A DNA stretch of 64,000 nucleotides from Stramonita haemastoma (GCA_030674155.1 CM060323.1:4623472-4687471); one strand, 5' to 3'. Numbered from the stretch's first letter, positions 1-27,478 are shown. Made by a program: numbers and translations. The notes: generated from the sequence alone by a model not told the origin.

Positions 1-261
1 ATTTTAAAGGAAAAAAAATTGGCAATTGGCAGCTTACATTACCATAAATTATAGTGCTTCATAATTTCACCACTTTTGATTCAAGCTCGCTTCAAAGAAG
101 ATTGGGTTGATAGCTAGAATAAAACGACCACAAGATTGCTGGAAAGTAATATTTTGCTATTTACGTAGACCTGTACGGTTTGGTAATCCTTGACTTGAAT
201 TTCGTCAAACAACTGAACAATTGAAGACAAGGAGGAGAAGAAAACCAGACGCCTGCATTAC

Positions 262-1215
262 CTGTCACAGGTGGTCTCTGTCTGCCAGAGGCAGTCCCCC
301 TCCAAAACATCTGTGAAAAACAGCGTGGCTTTCTCTCTCTCCCCGCCTCTTATTTTGCCCTCTCCTCCGTAGGCCAAGACCGTGTCCTGAAAACAAACAA
401 ACAGCGACTGAAATTCTCCACGTCTCTCTTCCTCTCCTTCCCTTTCCCCCCTCTCCTCCCTGCTGCCTTCCCCCACGTTTGCCTTCTTCTTGGCACTCTA
501 TTATTTGCTATCCCTTTCCTCTCCAATCTGCCCTTTCCCCATTCCATGTTTCCCCCCTTGCTCCCTCCCCCCCTTCACCCACCATCTGCTCTCCTTCCCC
601 TCTGAATTACCCCCCCTTTTTTTCTCTTTCCCCTCTGACACCCCCCCCCCCCTCCCCCCCTTTCTCTCTCTCTCTCTGTCTCTCTCTTTCTCTCATTTGC
701 CCTCTCTTCCCATGTAGAATCTGCCCTTCTGCAAAGGCATGTCTCTCCTCTGCCATCCTAATTTTTTTCTTTCTTTCTTTCTTTAAAAAAAAAAAAAAAA
801 GTGCTGTCTTCTCTCTTTCAAATTCACTGTCACATGTATATATATATGTCTACATCTATGAGTGAAAGTAAGAATACTTTACCTGGAATGAATGCATCAT
901 CATGGTACAACCCCAGTTCATGAATTTTTTCCTGTCTGTGTGCACATTCGTTTTCACCACAGAGATTTGCAAGGGGCAGCTTTCTTATTGTACAAAAGAC
1001 AGCCTAGACAGAGATTGGCTCCACCAAGTTCAGCTTGCCAATCATATACTGCTTGAGGATTTCAGTGCAGATCCTTTATGACTGACTATTCAAGAAGGGA
1101 GGGAAAATTCAAATCTTGAACAAATAGCCGAGATTTGAAATGGAAAGAAAAAGGTGCTAGCAAAGGATGATATAGCTTCCTTCAATATAATCACAAACCT
1201 GATCCTTTTTTGTGA

Positions 1216-1246
<31 letters not shown>

Positions 1247-4200
1247 GTACTTACCGAGATAAATACAATACTGTTCACTTTCTGGGTTGTGGTGATGCTT
1301 CTATGAAGACCCTGAAATCAGTCAACCATACACTGATACAGATAAGTCACTCGAGACATAAATAGAAATATACATCTACTATGACACAACATGGATTTAT
1401 CTTTTGACAGTGTGGTAAACTCTTAAAACATCAAAAAAATCTTACAAATTATTGAAGTCGCTCTTACCGACAGTTGACTCTGTTGTGGACTGTTTTCAGC
1501 CTGCTAACAGTGAGAACAGCAGTAAACAATTTTTTTTTTTAATCTATCAAGACTGCTGACATAACAGTAAGCTGAGATTTAAAATCAGCAGTTTTTGCCA
1601 TGGGGTTGTATATGTCTCTATCCTTCTAACCTTGCTTTGCTTGAGAGTATGCCATGGTCATATTTTACAATGAAGCCACACTTCAAACCAAAAAACCCTT
1701 AAAAAGAATACACACTCATTCAGCAGGGTTTCTATACTCTTAGGGGCAATAATTAGGACATTTTAGGGCAGGACAGACAGAACAATGTAATATTTCCTAT
1801 TTTTTCTAACTTATTAACAAATCAAGCAGATGATGAATAGTTCAGATTTGATGATAATATCTTAGCTCTCTATAATTGTTTAGAACAAATCCAGCCTAGC
1901 TACAACTGTGAAGCTTATGAAAATAAACTAAAACATAAATTATTTGTATTGCTTTATAATGCAAAGTGACAAGAATGTATATGATGCAAGTTGCACAGAG
2001 CTATTTCTAAAACGTACATGTAGAGCATCTGTACATTACAAAAGGATACAGGTAACATATCATCTTTCATGATTAAGTTTCATTCACTGTTTCAATGATT
2101 TCAGAAATATTCACAGTGCTGATGCCAGATATAATTATTTAACAAAGGAGCATTTTTTTTAAAAAGGTGAATCCTCTTTGACCTTATTGATCATACTGCT
2201 AAAAAGACAACTCCAAAACAAACAAAATACAAAACCCAGGTCAACATCAAGAAAAGCATACCCTGGATTCCACACTGAAGACCTCTAGCTTGGTGCTGTA
2301 GGACACTACATAGTACAACCCTCCTGGTGACCAACTCACTAACTCTGCCGCTGAAAAGAGAGAACATAACAATAACATCACCTACAGAATACAGAATGAG
2401 ACTATCGTATTACTAGAGAACAAAACAATAACATCATCTACAGAATACAGAATAAGAACATTGTGTTACTTCTAAAAAAATTCCCAAAAAATTCAGTGTA
2501 TCTAAGTAGAAAAGATCTATGTCATTATCATGACTAAGAATATAAACGAAAACACGTTTCATCATGAATGAGCTGATGGTCAACATGTGCTTACAGTTCA
2601 TTAACAAAGTGTCATCAGTCCAAAGAAACGAACTTAACAAGAATCACACAAAAACATTCAACTTAACTAGAATCACACAAAAGCAATCTGCAAATCATAA
2701 TGACTAATTAGTTTATGAGGCGACATTTTTATCTTGATAAAAATTGATTCAACTGCCCCTCAACAGCATATGCCCCAGTCATGAGAACCAGTGACCAGTG
2801 ATTCATCCTGTGCTGTGAGGGGTGGCAATAGGGAAATTACCAGTCTCCGAACAGACCAACATGATTGTATTTTCATTTCTCCACAATATGATGCCATAAA
2901 AATCCATTTTCCTGGGACACTGACCATTCTGATGAATTTTTTTTTTGGAACAGGGGGTCAGCCATAGCCGCTGGCATGAATACTTGTACTAGTCAAGACA
3001 ATCGATAGTACTCTTGCTGATACACACTCACGGAGTGAATAACGATTTCTTGACTGAATAACTGACTTCCTGGCTGATTGATTAACAAACCTGTGCAACA
3101 GAACTACAAAACATAGCAAATCACAACACGAGCAATAAAATTTTGTAAGCGCTATTTCTTCAAACTTCAAACTTTCATTGCTGAAAATTTCACAGGACTG
3201 GTGGGGGGGAGAGGGGGGGCGGAGGGGGTGGTGACTAGGGTAAGAAAGGAGATTTGTATAACATATGGGTAAAATAATGGGTAGGCACTGCACTTGTGGT
3301 GACGCGCTCTCCCCCAGGGAGAGCAGCCCGAATTTCATGCAGAGAAATCTGCTGTGACATAAAGTGGTATAAAATATATAAAAATATATATATATATACT
3401 ACTCACGTTCTTTCAAGTTGGAAATATAGGCGATGCGGCCTGTGACGTTGTTCCACAGTCGCAACGTTTTGTCCTGACTGACGGTCAGCGTCAACTTCCC
3501 ACTGGGGTGAACTGCCACACACTTCACTGGTCCCCTGCGCACAACACAATACATGACATGATTTATCATGATGTTGAGAGCTCGTGACATTCAGAACATG
3601 AAGGGATGATTTGATTTTAGGGGAGAGAGATTTTCTCCTGTGCATACAAAAGGGTTTCCTGTGCAAGAAATATAATTTAAACAAATAATAATACATGGAA
3701 TTTATATAGCGCTATATCTTGTAAAAAACAAATCAAAGCACTTAATATAAGCTGCTCTCACTAGGAACAATACGTCTCTCCTATACAGCCCCCCCCATCT
3801 CCCATTTTTTTCTTCATTTCTTGGCAAGTTCTCTGGGGTTCACCAATGTTGAGATTTTGTGTATGTGACTGTTTTTGCCCACCATGAAGGTAGCCGCATT
3901 CTGACTTTGGGGACTCCCAATTTCACTGTGCTGTTTGTGTATTGAGATGGGCTTTTTTCCTGGAGATTTTTAGCTGGGGGACAGTTCATTTGTTGTCATC
4001 TTGTCTGTACTGTGAAAAAAAAAATGTTGTATTGAAAATTTTTTATTGCAAACTGGATCTCAATTTATTTAATCTCATCCAAAGACTAGCACTCAATTTT
4101 CACTCGCAGTTTAATTCACGAATAACAGATAACCCCGTCATTGTCAGATTGAACTTGAAAATTCTGCTTTTTGACAATATTTCTCACTAGACTGCCATGA

Positions 4201-7068
4201 GGTGAAGTTTTTCCAGCATAACAATAGTTTTTGTCCACTCACACTGAATCTATAGGGTAACCTGTGCAAATTTTGACTAATACGGACAGTTGCCTCAGAG
4301 TTTTACACAGTGTGCCCAGCGGCACACAATGGCCTACTCTTCCGAAAAGAGGAACTGGTTTTAATGTATGTATAAGATGTTATGCGTACTTTCGCACACA
4401 GGACCTTGGTTTATAGTCTCATCCAAGGACTAGGCGGGGTGGAGTTGGCACTGATGTTAGAAAAAATGTCCCCTTGATCAGGATTCGAACTCAGGTCAGC
4501 AGATCACCAGCACAGGCTTATCCGTCCTCTCATGCACTGAGGGGTGGTCATGGGTCATGGTGGATAGTGTGAATGTGTGACCTATGCCTAAAGACAGTGC
4601 AAGTTGTGTGTTACTCACTTGTGGCCCCTGAAGGTCCGCTCTGGCTCCCAAGTGGCCACTCTCCACAGGCAGAGGGTTCCATCCTCACTGGTGCTGAACA
4701 GGTGGGTCTGGTGGAACTGCAAGCTGGTCACTGTCCCTAGGATGACAAGATTTACAAAACTGCATGTATACACACAGGGGACTGGATGTAAAAAAAAGCA
4801 CATAGTGCTTATTCCATTATTTTTGATATAAAGATAAAAAATAATAATAAAATAATCACACACACACACACACAACACACCATGCTAGGTCCAATACTAT
4901 GATCTAAACTACTGCATTTTATTTTTTTTAAAGCAAAAAAAAAACTTATGCCTTCCCAACATGATGAAATAAAAAAAAAAAAAATGACAAACTCACAAAT
5001 GCCAGGATGGTGACCTCATAGTTCTACGTTAGGAAACTGAAGAAAGTTGCACTGTTTTCTCAGTTTGCCAATTGAATATAAAAATTAACAAAAATAGGAA
5101 GTTAAAAAAAAAAGGAATCTATGACATGTATGCTGAAAACACAACATGCATGCAGGCAGATACTGAGATAGGCTATGAATACAGAGACACACATCAAAGC
5201 AGAAAATGATAAATGAAGGCAGCTGGAATGACATGGGTCAAGCTGAAGAGGATCTCCCAGAACCGAGTCCGTTGGAGACTGTTGTTGCAGCCCTTTCACT
5301 TTGTTCCCCATGGAATTCATAGGCATATCTTTATAACTCAAGTAAGTCATATAGAAAACACACTCACACAGATAGATCTTGTTGACCCTTTTTTATATTT
5401 AACCACGATGTCCAGTTTTTTTTATGACTTTAGCCTTTACTTTAAAAAAAAAGTTGGCATGTGATTACCAGATTAACACACACAATACACACCAACAACA
5501 CAACAACACAAAAACAACAACATATCAGTGTTTCACTGTTTAGTGTTTGAAACTGGACCTTGTCTGACCAATGGACCATGTGCTGTTCTCTCAAACCTTT
5601 TTTAAATTTTTTTTTTATTCAGACGAGAAGATGTATTATATACAGGGGCCTTTTTGCTAGTATACATTATAATGATAATGATTGATACATGTTTCCAAAA
5701 CATAAAAGAATCTGTAGCAAAAAAAATATTCCACACAAAATTCTGCATAAAAAAACTTGTGTGACTCCATGGAAAATTTATAAACATGATACTTTGATTA
5801 TGATTGATAGGCATACACAAAAGACTTGCCAAAGGAAAAAATAAATGGCGCTGAATACATTTAAAAAATACATCTTTAGCAATGCACTCTTCCAAAGAAA
5901 AACCAGCCATAATACCACACACTCCACTATCTGACCTACCTGTAAAGTGTAACTTGAGTGTAAGTGTAAACATAATGATTAAAAAAAAAACTTTATGAAC
6001 AAGATTCTAATACCTGAATGATGAGACAGCGTCCCCACCAGGCGACGTTTCTTGAGGCTGAATATTCTGATGATTTCATCAGTGCCTCCCGTTGCAGCAG
6101 ACCTTTGTCAGACACAGCCACACACCGGATGCTGCCATTGGTCTTTTCTGTGAAGTCTCCTTCAGCTCACACTCCTGTGTACACACCATATTCATTAATT
6201 TCCACTGCAAAAAAATATTCTGTGAAACAGTTTTAAAACTAACTAGTAAGTATCACTTACAACAAAACCTGGCATTACCAGTATCAGGAGACACTGTCGA
6301 AATTATTGACTCGAAATCCTGTGTGATAGAAGAAACAATTTTGTCTTTTAAATAATATTATTTATTCTCAGGTTGAAATATTTTGTTTTACGTGTTCATT
6401 GATGATCAGAAAGCTAAACTTTAAGAAAACAATCTATAGTACTTGCAGAACTCTTTTACTGGAAAAATAAAAAATGAAAATTGAAATCAAATAGTTAAAA
6501 ATAATCATCAAAGAGAAATCTAACTTTTGTCCTTTATAACAATGTTCAATACTTCTAAGTTTCTGTCGACATATTTCAATATATATATCATATTAATTAT
6601 AATAAACAAGAATAAAGACAAAAATTGTGTCTTTCTGACCACTAGATGATAATCATGGCACATTACATTGTTTTACATTTATACTATCAATAATCACTAA
6701 TAATGTTCAATACTATTTTCAAAATTTTCATGGACACACAAAACACACCCTACAGAAACTTGTACATTCTCGAGTTTCTGACGATCCTGATACCAAACTA
6801 TGCTATGTTTTAAGTTCTACTTAGGCTCTTTTCTGAGAGGTTCTCTTAATAATTGATCGGATGGACAGGGTAAACTTGTTCACTAACTTTTTTTTTTTTT
6901 AACACGCTCGTGTGAAAACCCCACATGTGACGTTTGACACAGCGACGGTCTAAATTAAATACAAAACAATAACACAAACAAAACAAAAAAACCAACTCTT
7001 ACTTCAGATTTTTCGTTAGGACATAGTCCTATGACTGTATCTTCGTAGCTTCCAGCGACGATCTCCAT
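262..7068 (-). CDS. PAK1IP1: PAK1IP1/MAK11-like WD40 protein, 5' seven exons (partial)
   Basis: Minus-strand coding exons are 7003-7068, 6014-6174, 4619-4736, 3407-3534, 2262-2350, 1255-1311 and 262-386, all with GT-AG borders and compatible phases. The start (MEIVAGSYEDTVIG) matches the PAK1IP1 N-terminus and has A at -3 and G at +4. WD-repeat blocks follow in family order: TGGTDEIIRIF (exon 2), TSEDGTLCLW (exon 3), HPSGKLTLTVSQDKTLRLW (exon 4), VSWSPGGLYYVV (exon 5), QKVNSIVFIS (exon 6) and DTVLAYGGEGKI (exon 7). About 248 residues are present; the last WD repeats and basic tail lie beyond the left edge. In other animals the protein is a WD40 beta-propeller that binds and restrains PAK1 and acts in nucleolar 60S ribosome assembly. 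Exon 2 needs two one-base corrections. The exon calls come from comparison with remembered family sequences, so small border shifts are possible. Confidence 0.9.
3280..3375 (+). mobile_element. tRNA-SINE family 4, 3' end
   Basis: GACGCGCTCTCCCCCAGGGA, then GAATTTCATGCAGAGAAATC and TGCTGTGACATAAAGTGGTA. It lies in PAK1IP1 intron 4. Confidence 0.75.
3407..3534 (-). CDS. PAK1IP1: PAK1IP1 exon 4, WD repeat with canonical LRLW end
   Basis: The exon follows a TGCGCAG acceptor and ends at GTGAGT. It encodes KGPVKCVAVHPSGKL, then VSQDKTLRLW and ISNLKE, a complete WD40 blade with the typical HPSGK turn and the D-K-T-L-R-x-W signature. It is the most conserved exon of this gene in the window and the best anchor for orthology. 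Confidence 0.92.
3683..3745 (+). repeat. TATAGCGCTATATC dispersed repeat
   Basis: AATAATACATGGAATTTATA, then TAGCGCTATATCTTG and AAATCAAAGCACTT. Shared with 14.5, 17.5 and 54.2 kb; AT-rich 5' border. Confidence 0.75.
4308..4528 (-). mobile_element. tRNA-SINE family 1, diverged copy
   Basis: Matches the family core (CGGCACACAATGGCC, AGTCTCATCC, GGATTCGAAC, TATCCGTCC) in reverse. It lies in PAK1IP1 intron 3. Confidence 0.75.
4741..4856 (+). mobile_element. tRNA-SINE family 1 tail fragment against PAK1IP1 exon 3
   Basis: TTTACAAAACTGCATG through GTGCTTATTCCATTA and the A-rich tail. It begins about 4 bp from the exon 3 acceptor, antisense to the gene. Confidence 0.8.
6014..6174 (-). CDS. PAK1IP1: PAK1IP1 exon 2, carries two 1-bp deletions
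   Basis: This exon encodes the ECELK and DFTEKTNGSIRCVAVSDKG parts and then TGGTDEIIRIFSLKKRR, but in three different frames. The frame moves once between the Leu-Lys pair and the Asp-Phe-Thr block (AAGGAGAC, one G short) and again between Lys-Gly-Leu and Ala-Thr-Gly-Gly (CTGCTGCAACG, one base short). Adding one base at each place gives a length of 163, exactly the phase needed to join exon 3. Conserved sequence on both sides of each break, and exact restoration of phase, argue for consensus error or a null allele rather than long-standing decay. Confidence 0.8.
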
Positions 7069-7485
7069 TTTTATTATTTTCTAGGACAACTTCAAAGATT
7101 TAGTTTACACAAGCACGACCACAAAAATCAAGCATGGTTGTGAGGAACTGGATTTAACAGTGATTTCCCTTGGACGTAATATCTTTATAGTCAAGTGAGC
7201 CCGAAATAAAGACTAAGCCTTCTTCCAATCGAAATTAAAATTACATGCGCTATCATACAACTTTTATAAATTAGCTAGAGCTAACAACCGTAAATATGGA
7301 TTATATGTGTATAAGAATAATGTAAAAGTCCTTGCTGTTTTTCTAGCGTTCTTTTAAAATTTGACCGTTGTTTAGTATTTAGTCACAAAGGTAGATCATT
7401 CTGAATCTGCAGCGTGCACCATTTCATGCTTATTGTTTTCATTAACCGTTTCCAGTGATATTTTAATTTGTATTTCAAGTTTGCC
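7069..7485. promoter_or_regulatory. Shared bidirectional promoter region PAK1IP1 / TRNAU1AP
   Basis: The start codons of PAK1IP1 (minus, 7068) and TRNAU1AP (plus, 7486) face away from each other with 417 bp between them. The interval is unusually free of simple repeats compared with the rest of the window. I see no convincing TATA box correctly placed for either gene. Both 5' UTRs and a shared core promoter must fit here unless a noncoding upstream exon exists. Confidence 0.6.
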
Positions 7486-22272
<14,787 letters not shown>

Positions 22273-22340
22273 ATTTCCTCTTGATGATGATTTGGATTTG
22301 TGTCGTAAGGCATCTCTCATTCAGAAACAGGATTTGTTTG

Positions 22341-22346
22341 AATAAA
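22341..22346 (+). terminator. Poly(A) signal AATAAA, probable TRNAU1AP 3' end
   Basis: A canonical AATAAA lies about 70 bp after the proposed stop, and GTTGTTTGTT a few bases later could serve as the downstream element. Confidence 0.5.
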
Positions 22347-22679
22347 GACTGTTGTTTGTTAATGGACTGTTTTCATCATTCTGAAAGCTCTGATCGTTCG
22401 ATGGTTTGTCATGGCTCCATACGTCGGAGGGTCTTGCTGAGGGATTTACCTTGCCTTGGTGTTGGTGGTGGGACATTTGCTTGTTGCATTGTGTTGCATT
22501 TTTCAGCTGTGTAATGTGTTGTGACATGTGTGTGTGAATGTAAACCGAGCGATGAGCAGTTTGGGCATAAGCGCTTTAGACATCAATTTGTCAGTATTAT
22601 ATTGTGAATAACCCATCCATCCAGCCAGTGGGTTGCCTCTGTCCTTTTAGACCACCACCTGACGTTTGATTTGTTTGAA

Positions 22680-22990
22680 AGTCAAGTCAGGTCAAGTCAA
22701 TCTAAATCAACTTTAATTCATCCTGAAGGGCATTACATACTGACATGGCATAATGATACAAATTTATAAAAACACAGAGTGTACATTTCATATTTGTGGC
22801 GCTCCATCACGAATGAGTTGCTCATTGACCCCAAATATTGCCCTGGAGCCTTAAACGCCTTGGGGTCAAGTCTAGTTTGAGATTTTATTGATTTTAACAA
22901 TCCGTTTATTTTACTTTGTGATAATATCAGCATAATTTTTTTCCTTTTGTTGTTAATGTGTTTTGAAAATACCCAAGCCCTCATTCTGAC
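22680..22990 (-). mobile_element. Possible LINE/SINE 3' end with GTCAA repeats
   Basis: GTCAAGTCAGGTCAAGTCAA precedes an A/T-rich 250 bp stretch resembling the 3' end at 43.5 kb in layout. The minus-strand open frame (LDPKAFKAPGQ) is not a recognised domain. Confidence 0.3.
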
Positions 22991-23919
22991 AACCTTGGTT
23001 ACGAAAATAATACTTGCCCGTTGTTCATTGATTGTGCTTTGCCTGCATACATTATCATTTCAATGGGTAAAACTTTGCACAGAATTGGTCCGTTTTCTAT
23101 CTGTTTTGTATTTGATAGCCACTTGATTGTTCATTAAACAGTCAATAACTAAATTGACCTCTGTGCACTCTGACTTATTATTGTGGAGCTCACATTTGTC
23201 AACATATATAACTTCAAATAAAAATGCACACAACACTCACACTTCATACGGTGCGCCTCTATTCGCACACACCAAACAGCATACACACTGTTACCTGTGA
23301 CCTACCTTGTGGGTCTGGTGACAGTTGTGGCACCACTGAAGATTTTGCAACCAGCTTCCTCCACTTCCGCGGTTCTCGCTTTCCAGTATGTGTTCTCTCG
23401 GGGAAGTCCACCAATGATGATGTTTTCCCATCGTTTCCTCTGCCGCCTCTTCACATTTGTGAGCACTGGAGAAAGGGAAAGACAGAAACCATGCAAAAAA
23501 AGAAAAGATGTTTTGATTTTTGTGTGTGTGTGGTTAGAATGGCAGATAGCCATATCATTTGAAGCCAGACTTGTCCCCTAGTCACAAGACATGAATAGTG
23601 AGTGCAGTTTTTGTTGGGTCTTTTTTTTTTTTTTTTAGAATGAGATGATATACGAAGTCCTGTATGCAACACGGATATTCTTTCTTCTTCTTCTTTACTT
23701 GTTCACTTGCAACTGCACCATCAGATGTGTTGGGAAAAATAATGGCATATCCTAACCAGCTCCTCGCATGGGCCGTACAGCTTGGTTTGCAGGGTTATCT
23801 CTATCGGCCACACAGTCTTCCTCAGGCGCTGTGAAGTGTGGATCTTTGAAAGATGTGCTCGCCAGCCTAGTTTTCTGTACTGCAGTTACTGAACATGTTA
23901 AACACCACACACACACACA

Positions 23920-24085
23920 GAGTTATCCCTGCCCAAAATTCTATGGAAAAAGCCACTCTCATAAGGGCCTGGGAAACAAATACACTTGCAGACTGAAAAA
24001 TGTCTAAGAAATGGGTTGTGCCGCACATGTGGCATTGTGGGACAGCAGCCTTGGATTTCACATAGAGAAATCTGCTGTAACTGAA
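23920..24085 (+). mobile_element. tRNA-SINE family 4, 3' half
   Basis: Diverged GGGAAACAAATACACTTGCA to AGAGAAATCTGCTGTAACT, immediately before the next copy of the same family. Confidence 0.55.
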
Positions 24086-24094
24086 AAGCTTCTG

Positions 24095-24525
24095 CGATGT
24101 GATACCCGCCTGGTTCAGTGGATCAATGGTCTAGAGGTAACGCACCTTCCTAGAAAGCAAAAAATCTGGGTTCAAAGTGTGAGGTAGTTCAATCCCTGTT
24201 TGGGCCCGAAACTTTCCCCCCCATCCTTTAGACCGTGACTGATGGTCTGGGTGCTAGTCTTTCGGATGAGACAATAAACTGATGTCCATGTGTTATACAT
24301 ATTTAGCACATGTAAAAGAACCCACAGCAACAAGAGAGTTGTCCCTGGAAAATTCTGTAAAAAAAAAAGCCCACTGATAGGGAAACAAATGCAGTTGCAG
24401 ACAGAAAGAAAAATAATAATGGGTGGCTTTGGTCTAGTGTCGACGCGCTCTCCCTGGGGAGAGCAGCCTGAATTTCCTGTACAGAAATCTGCCGTGACTT
24501 GAAGTGGTATACATACAATACAGTA
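24095..24525 (+). mobile_element. tRNA-SINE family 4 (CAGAAATCTGC 3' end)
   Basis: A tRNA-like head (GTCTAGAGGTAACGC, GGGTTCAAAG) is followed by AAAAGAACCCACAGCAACAA, GGGAAACAAATGCAGTTGCA and GAGAGCAGCCTGAATTTCC. Confidence 0.75.
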
Positions 24526-24702
24526 CATGAGCAGTCAGATGCCAGAGAATTGTGAGGTAGGATGATCAGCTGGTGATTGTTTGTGCAGATGGTACACAGA
24601 ATATGAGGATCATACTGTGAATGTTGTGTTCAAAATAAAATTCTTTTGAGGTTGATTGATGAATTGATGTGATTTTTTTCCCCTCCTGTTTCTGAAAGTG
24701 TG

Positions 24703-24704
24703 TG

Positions 24705-24767
<63 letters not shown>

Positions 24768-24768
24768 A
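24703..24768 (+). repeat. (TCTG)n
   Basis: Pure TCTG for about 65 bp. Confidence 0.95.
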
Positions 24769-24919
24769 TATGAGTGAAAGGAAGAGAGAAAGAGAACGTG
24801 TGTGCGTGGGTGTGGCCATAGGTATGGGAGCTTTGTCCACTGAGTTTGTGTGTGTGGTGTGTGTGTAAAGCCCTGTGTGCAAATGCACACATAACATCAC
24901 ATACACACATTAAAAACCT

Positions 24920-25090
24920 GTTCCACTATTCAGAAGAGTGGGCCATTGTGTGGCAGTAGGAATGGATAGATGCACAGGTGTTGTGTTTAGACACCATCCC
25001 TGAAGTTGGAATGCAGCTAAAGGAGGGTGAAAACAGTGGTATAATATACACAGAATCTCACCATTGGTGAACCTGGAAACATGAGCCAGG
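24920..25090 (+). mobile_element. SINE family 6 fragment (CACCATTGGTGAACCT)
   Basis: GGCCATTGTGTGGCAGTAGG, then GGAATGCAGCTAAAGG and TCTCACCATTGGTGAACCT. Related fragments lie near 20860-20940, 33690-33770 and 50560-50800. Confidence 0.5.
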
Positions 25091-25189
25091 GAATGAAAAA
25101 AAATATATAGTGCATTCTTTCTTTTAGAGTTCAATTTAAACCATAAGATATAACTAAGTGGGTCTTTCTTTTGCCCCACATTTTGATCC

Positions 25190-25870
25190 TTGAGGTTAAA
25201 GTAGATGTTAATGTTCTGTCTTTTAAGTCAGCAGTTTAACCCTTTAAATGTAAGTGGATCAGGATTGTCTGTCTTTGGCTTTAGTAATCTAACCTTTTTG
25301 GTGAAACATGAAAGTAGATAAAGTGTTCCTTTATTTTTGGCCCAACAAGTTAACCCTTTAGATATAAAGACATTACTATGTGTTTGTTAACTTTTTTACC
25401 CTCCAGTTAATTCAACCTTGAGATGTCACAATTGTGTTTCTTTGTGTTCCCCAGTTTAAGCCTTTAAAGATAGTTGGATCATAATTGTCTATTTTTTTTG
25501 TTCAACAATTTAACCCTTTTGTTGCCACTATATATTGTCTTTCTTTTGTTCAACAGTTTAACCCTTTAGAGGTAGGAGTTGGATCATAATTGTCTTTCTT
25601 TTCGTTCAACAATTTAACCCTTCAAGGTAGTTGGATTAACTTAAGTTCTTTGTGTTCCACAGTGTAGTCATTCAGATGGAAATAGAGGATAATGTTCTTT
25701 CTTTGTCTTCAACAGTTCAACCCTTCAGAATGATGTAAGTAGATAATCATGTTCTTTCTGTTTTTCCTTTCTTTTTAACCCTTTGATCAACACTCTGACT
25801 CTTTAGATGTAAACAGATAATGTTCTTTCTCTTAGTTCAGGATTTAGATGTTCAGATGTAAGTAGACATG
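25190..25870 (+). repeat. Degenerate ~60 bp array with acceptor- and donor-like motifs
   Basis: About ten loose copies of a unit containing TTCTTTCTTTTGTTCAACAG, then TTTAACCCTTTAGATGTAAG. Each resembles a pyrimidine tract plus AG, a 15-16 nt stretch and GTAAGTAG. It lies downstream of the TRNAU1AP poly(A) signal. Confidence 0.65.
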
Positions 25871-26235
25871 AGGGGGGGGGGTGGGGGGGGGGCGTTTGTT
25901 GTTTTTTTTTTTTGGGGGGGGGGTTGGCTTTTTTGTTGGCTTTTTGTTTTTTGTCAATTAATATTGTGTTAGGGTTGTGTATCAACACTGGTAATTATGG
26001 CCTTTGCAGTTAGCATGATGATAGAATGATTGACTGCTCATCCCCTGGTTAATTTGTTTTGTTTTTCTTGCACAATTGCTGTTCTATATTATATAGGAAT
26101 TTTGTGGCACCCTTGCATGTTGGTTTGCATGCATTTGCATAAATATCCGCATGCATGCACAGCTTACGCACATACATGTGGGTGGTACGTTCATGCTTGT
26201 ACACAGATGTTCATAAAGGCATGTACATGTGTGCA

Positions 26236-26236
26236 T

Positions 26237-26298
<62 letters not shown>

Positions 26299-26388
26299 TA
26301 TATGGAGAGAGACAGACAGATGATTGCGCATACCACATACCGTATGTTTGGCTCAGCATAAACACATCATGCATACACACACAATTTG

Positions 26389-26475
<87 letters not shown>
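26236..26475 (+). repeat. (CA)n and (CT)n pair
   Basis: 60 bp CA, about 95 bp of unique spacer, then about 80 bp CT. Confidence 0.95.
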
Positions 26476-26499
26476 GCAGTAAATGCCACACTGTAGAAT

Positions 26500-26782
26500 C
26501 AAGCAAGACATTGACTTGAATATAATATATTTATTTCTTTGATTTCCATAGACTGGTTTGATAAGAACACATACATATCGTGCACCATAATATGCAGAAG
26601 TTGCATGTACATTGAATATTTCAATCAAAATGAGAAGGAAAAAAAATCCGCTTTAAAATCTTGCGATTATATTCACCACCTATCAATTATATCACCAAAT
26701 CTTTTGTACAATGTTCATCATAAAAAAAATGATGAAAAGGAATGTTTATTCACACGCACACACACACGCACGCACGCATGCA

Positions 26783-26814
<32 letters not shown>

Positions 26815-27293
26815 CCATGCACATACACCAACCAAAACCCCAGTAAGGGTGACTTTTGGTTTTACTCCTTCAATAACTGAACTGTAGGTGATAGAGTTTA
26901 CAACTGGTGAGGATGGTATTAAAAATCTGTAAGAAAATATTTTTTATTTCAAATATTTTCGTGGCAGAGCAGAATCGCTGATTACTTTTTCTTAGCGGCA
27001 TCAGCAATGTACAAAATTGATACAAAGTCATAAAATCACAGGAAGGTTATGTGTGTGACCATATCTCCCAAAATGAGTCGCTAGCATGTTTTTGTTTGGG
27101 AAAAAAAAAAGCAACAACAAAAAAATGGTTAAAAGACATGCACGTAACTAACATCTTTAGAAATACTAACCATTACAATGATATAAAGATGAGTAAGTAA
27201 CATAAAGGGTCATTACAGGAGCATTTTCTTCTGCATCCTGTATCAGGGGAATTCTATGATCATTGTGAACAATTACTGTGAAGATGTCTCAAC

Positions 27294-27355
<62 letters not shown>

Positions 27356-27437
27356 GCAGTGACTAGGGTTCATTTCAAGGTAGACGGTCACGGTCCTATT
27401 TATGCAGTGTCGCTCACCGTCTCTCTCTCTCTCTCTC

Positions 27438-27478
<41 letters not shown>

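Larger units (their letters stand above)
22370..25190. other. Intergenic, no gene found
   Basis: Holds a possible LINE end (22.7 kb), family 4 SINEs, a (TCTG)n tract and unique A/T-rich sequence. No open frame shows domain-like content. Confidence 0.6.

Noticed and set aside
1468..1500. A 33 bp minus-strand exon (AENSPQQSQLS) with good GCAG acceptor and GTAAGAG donor, in phase, between PAK1IP1 exons 5 and 6
   Set aside because: Exons 5 and 6 join without a gap relative to the family alignment; adding it would insert 11 residues with no counterpart. It could be an alternative micro-exon.
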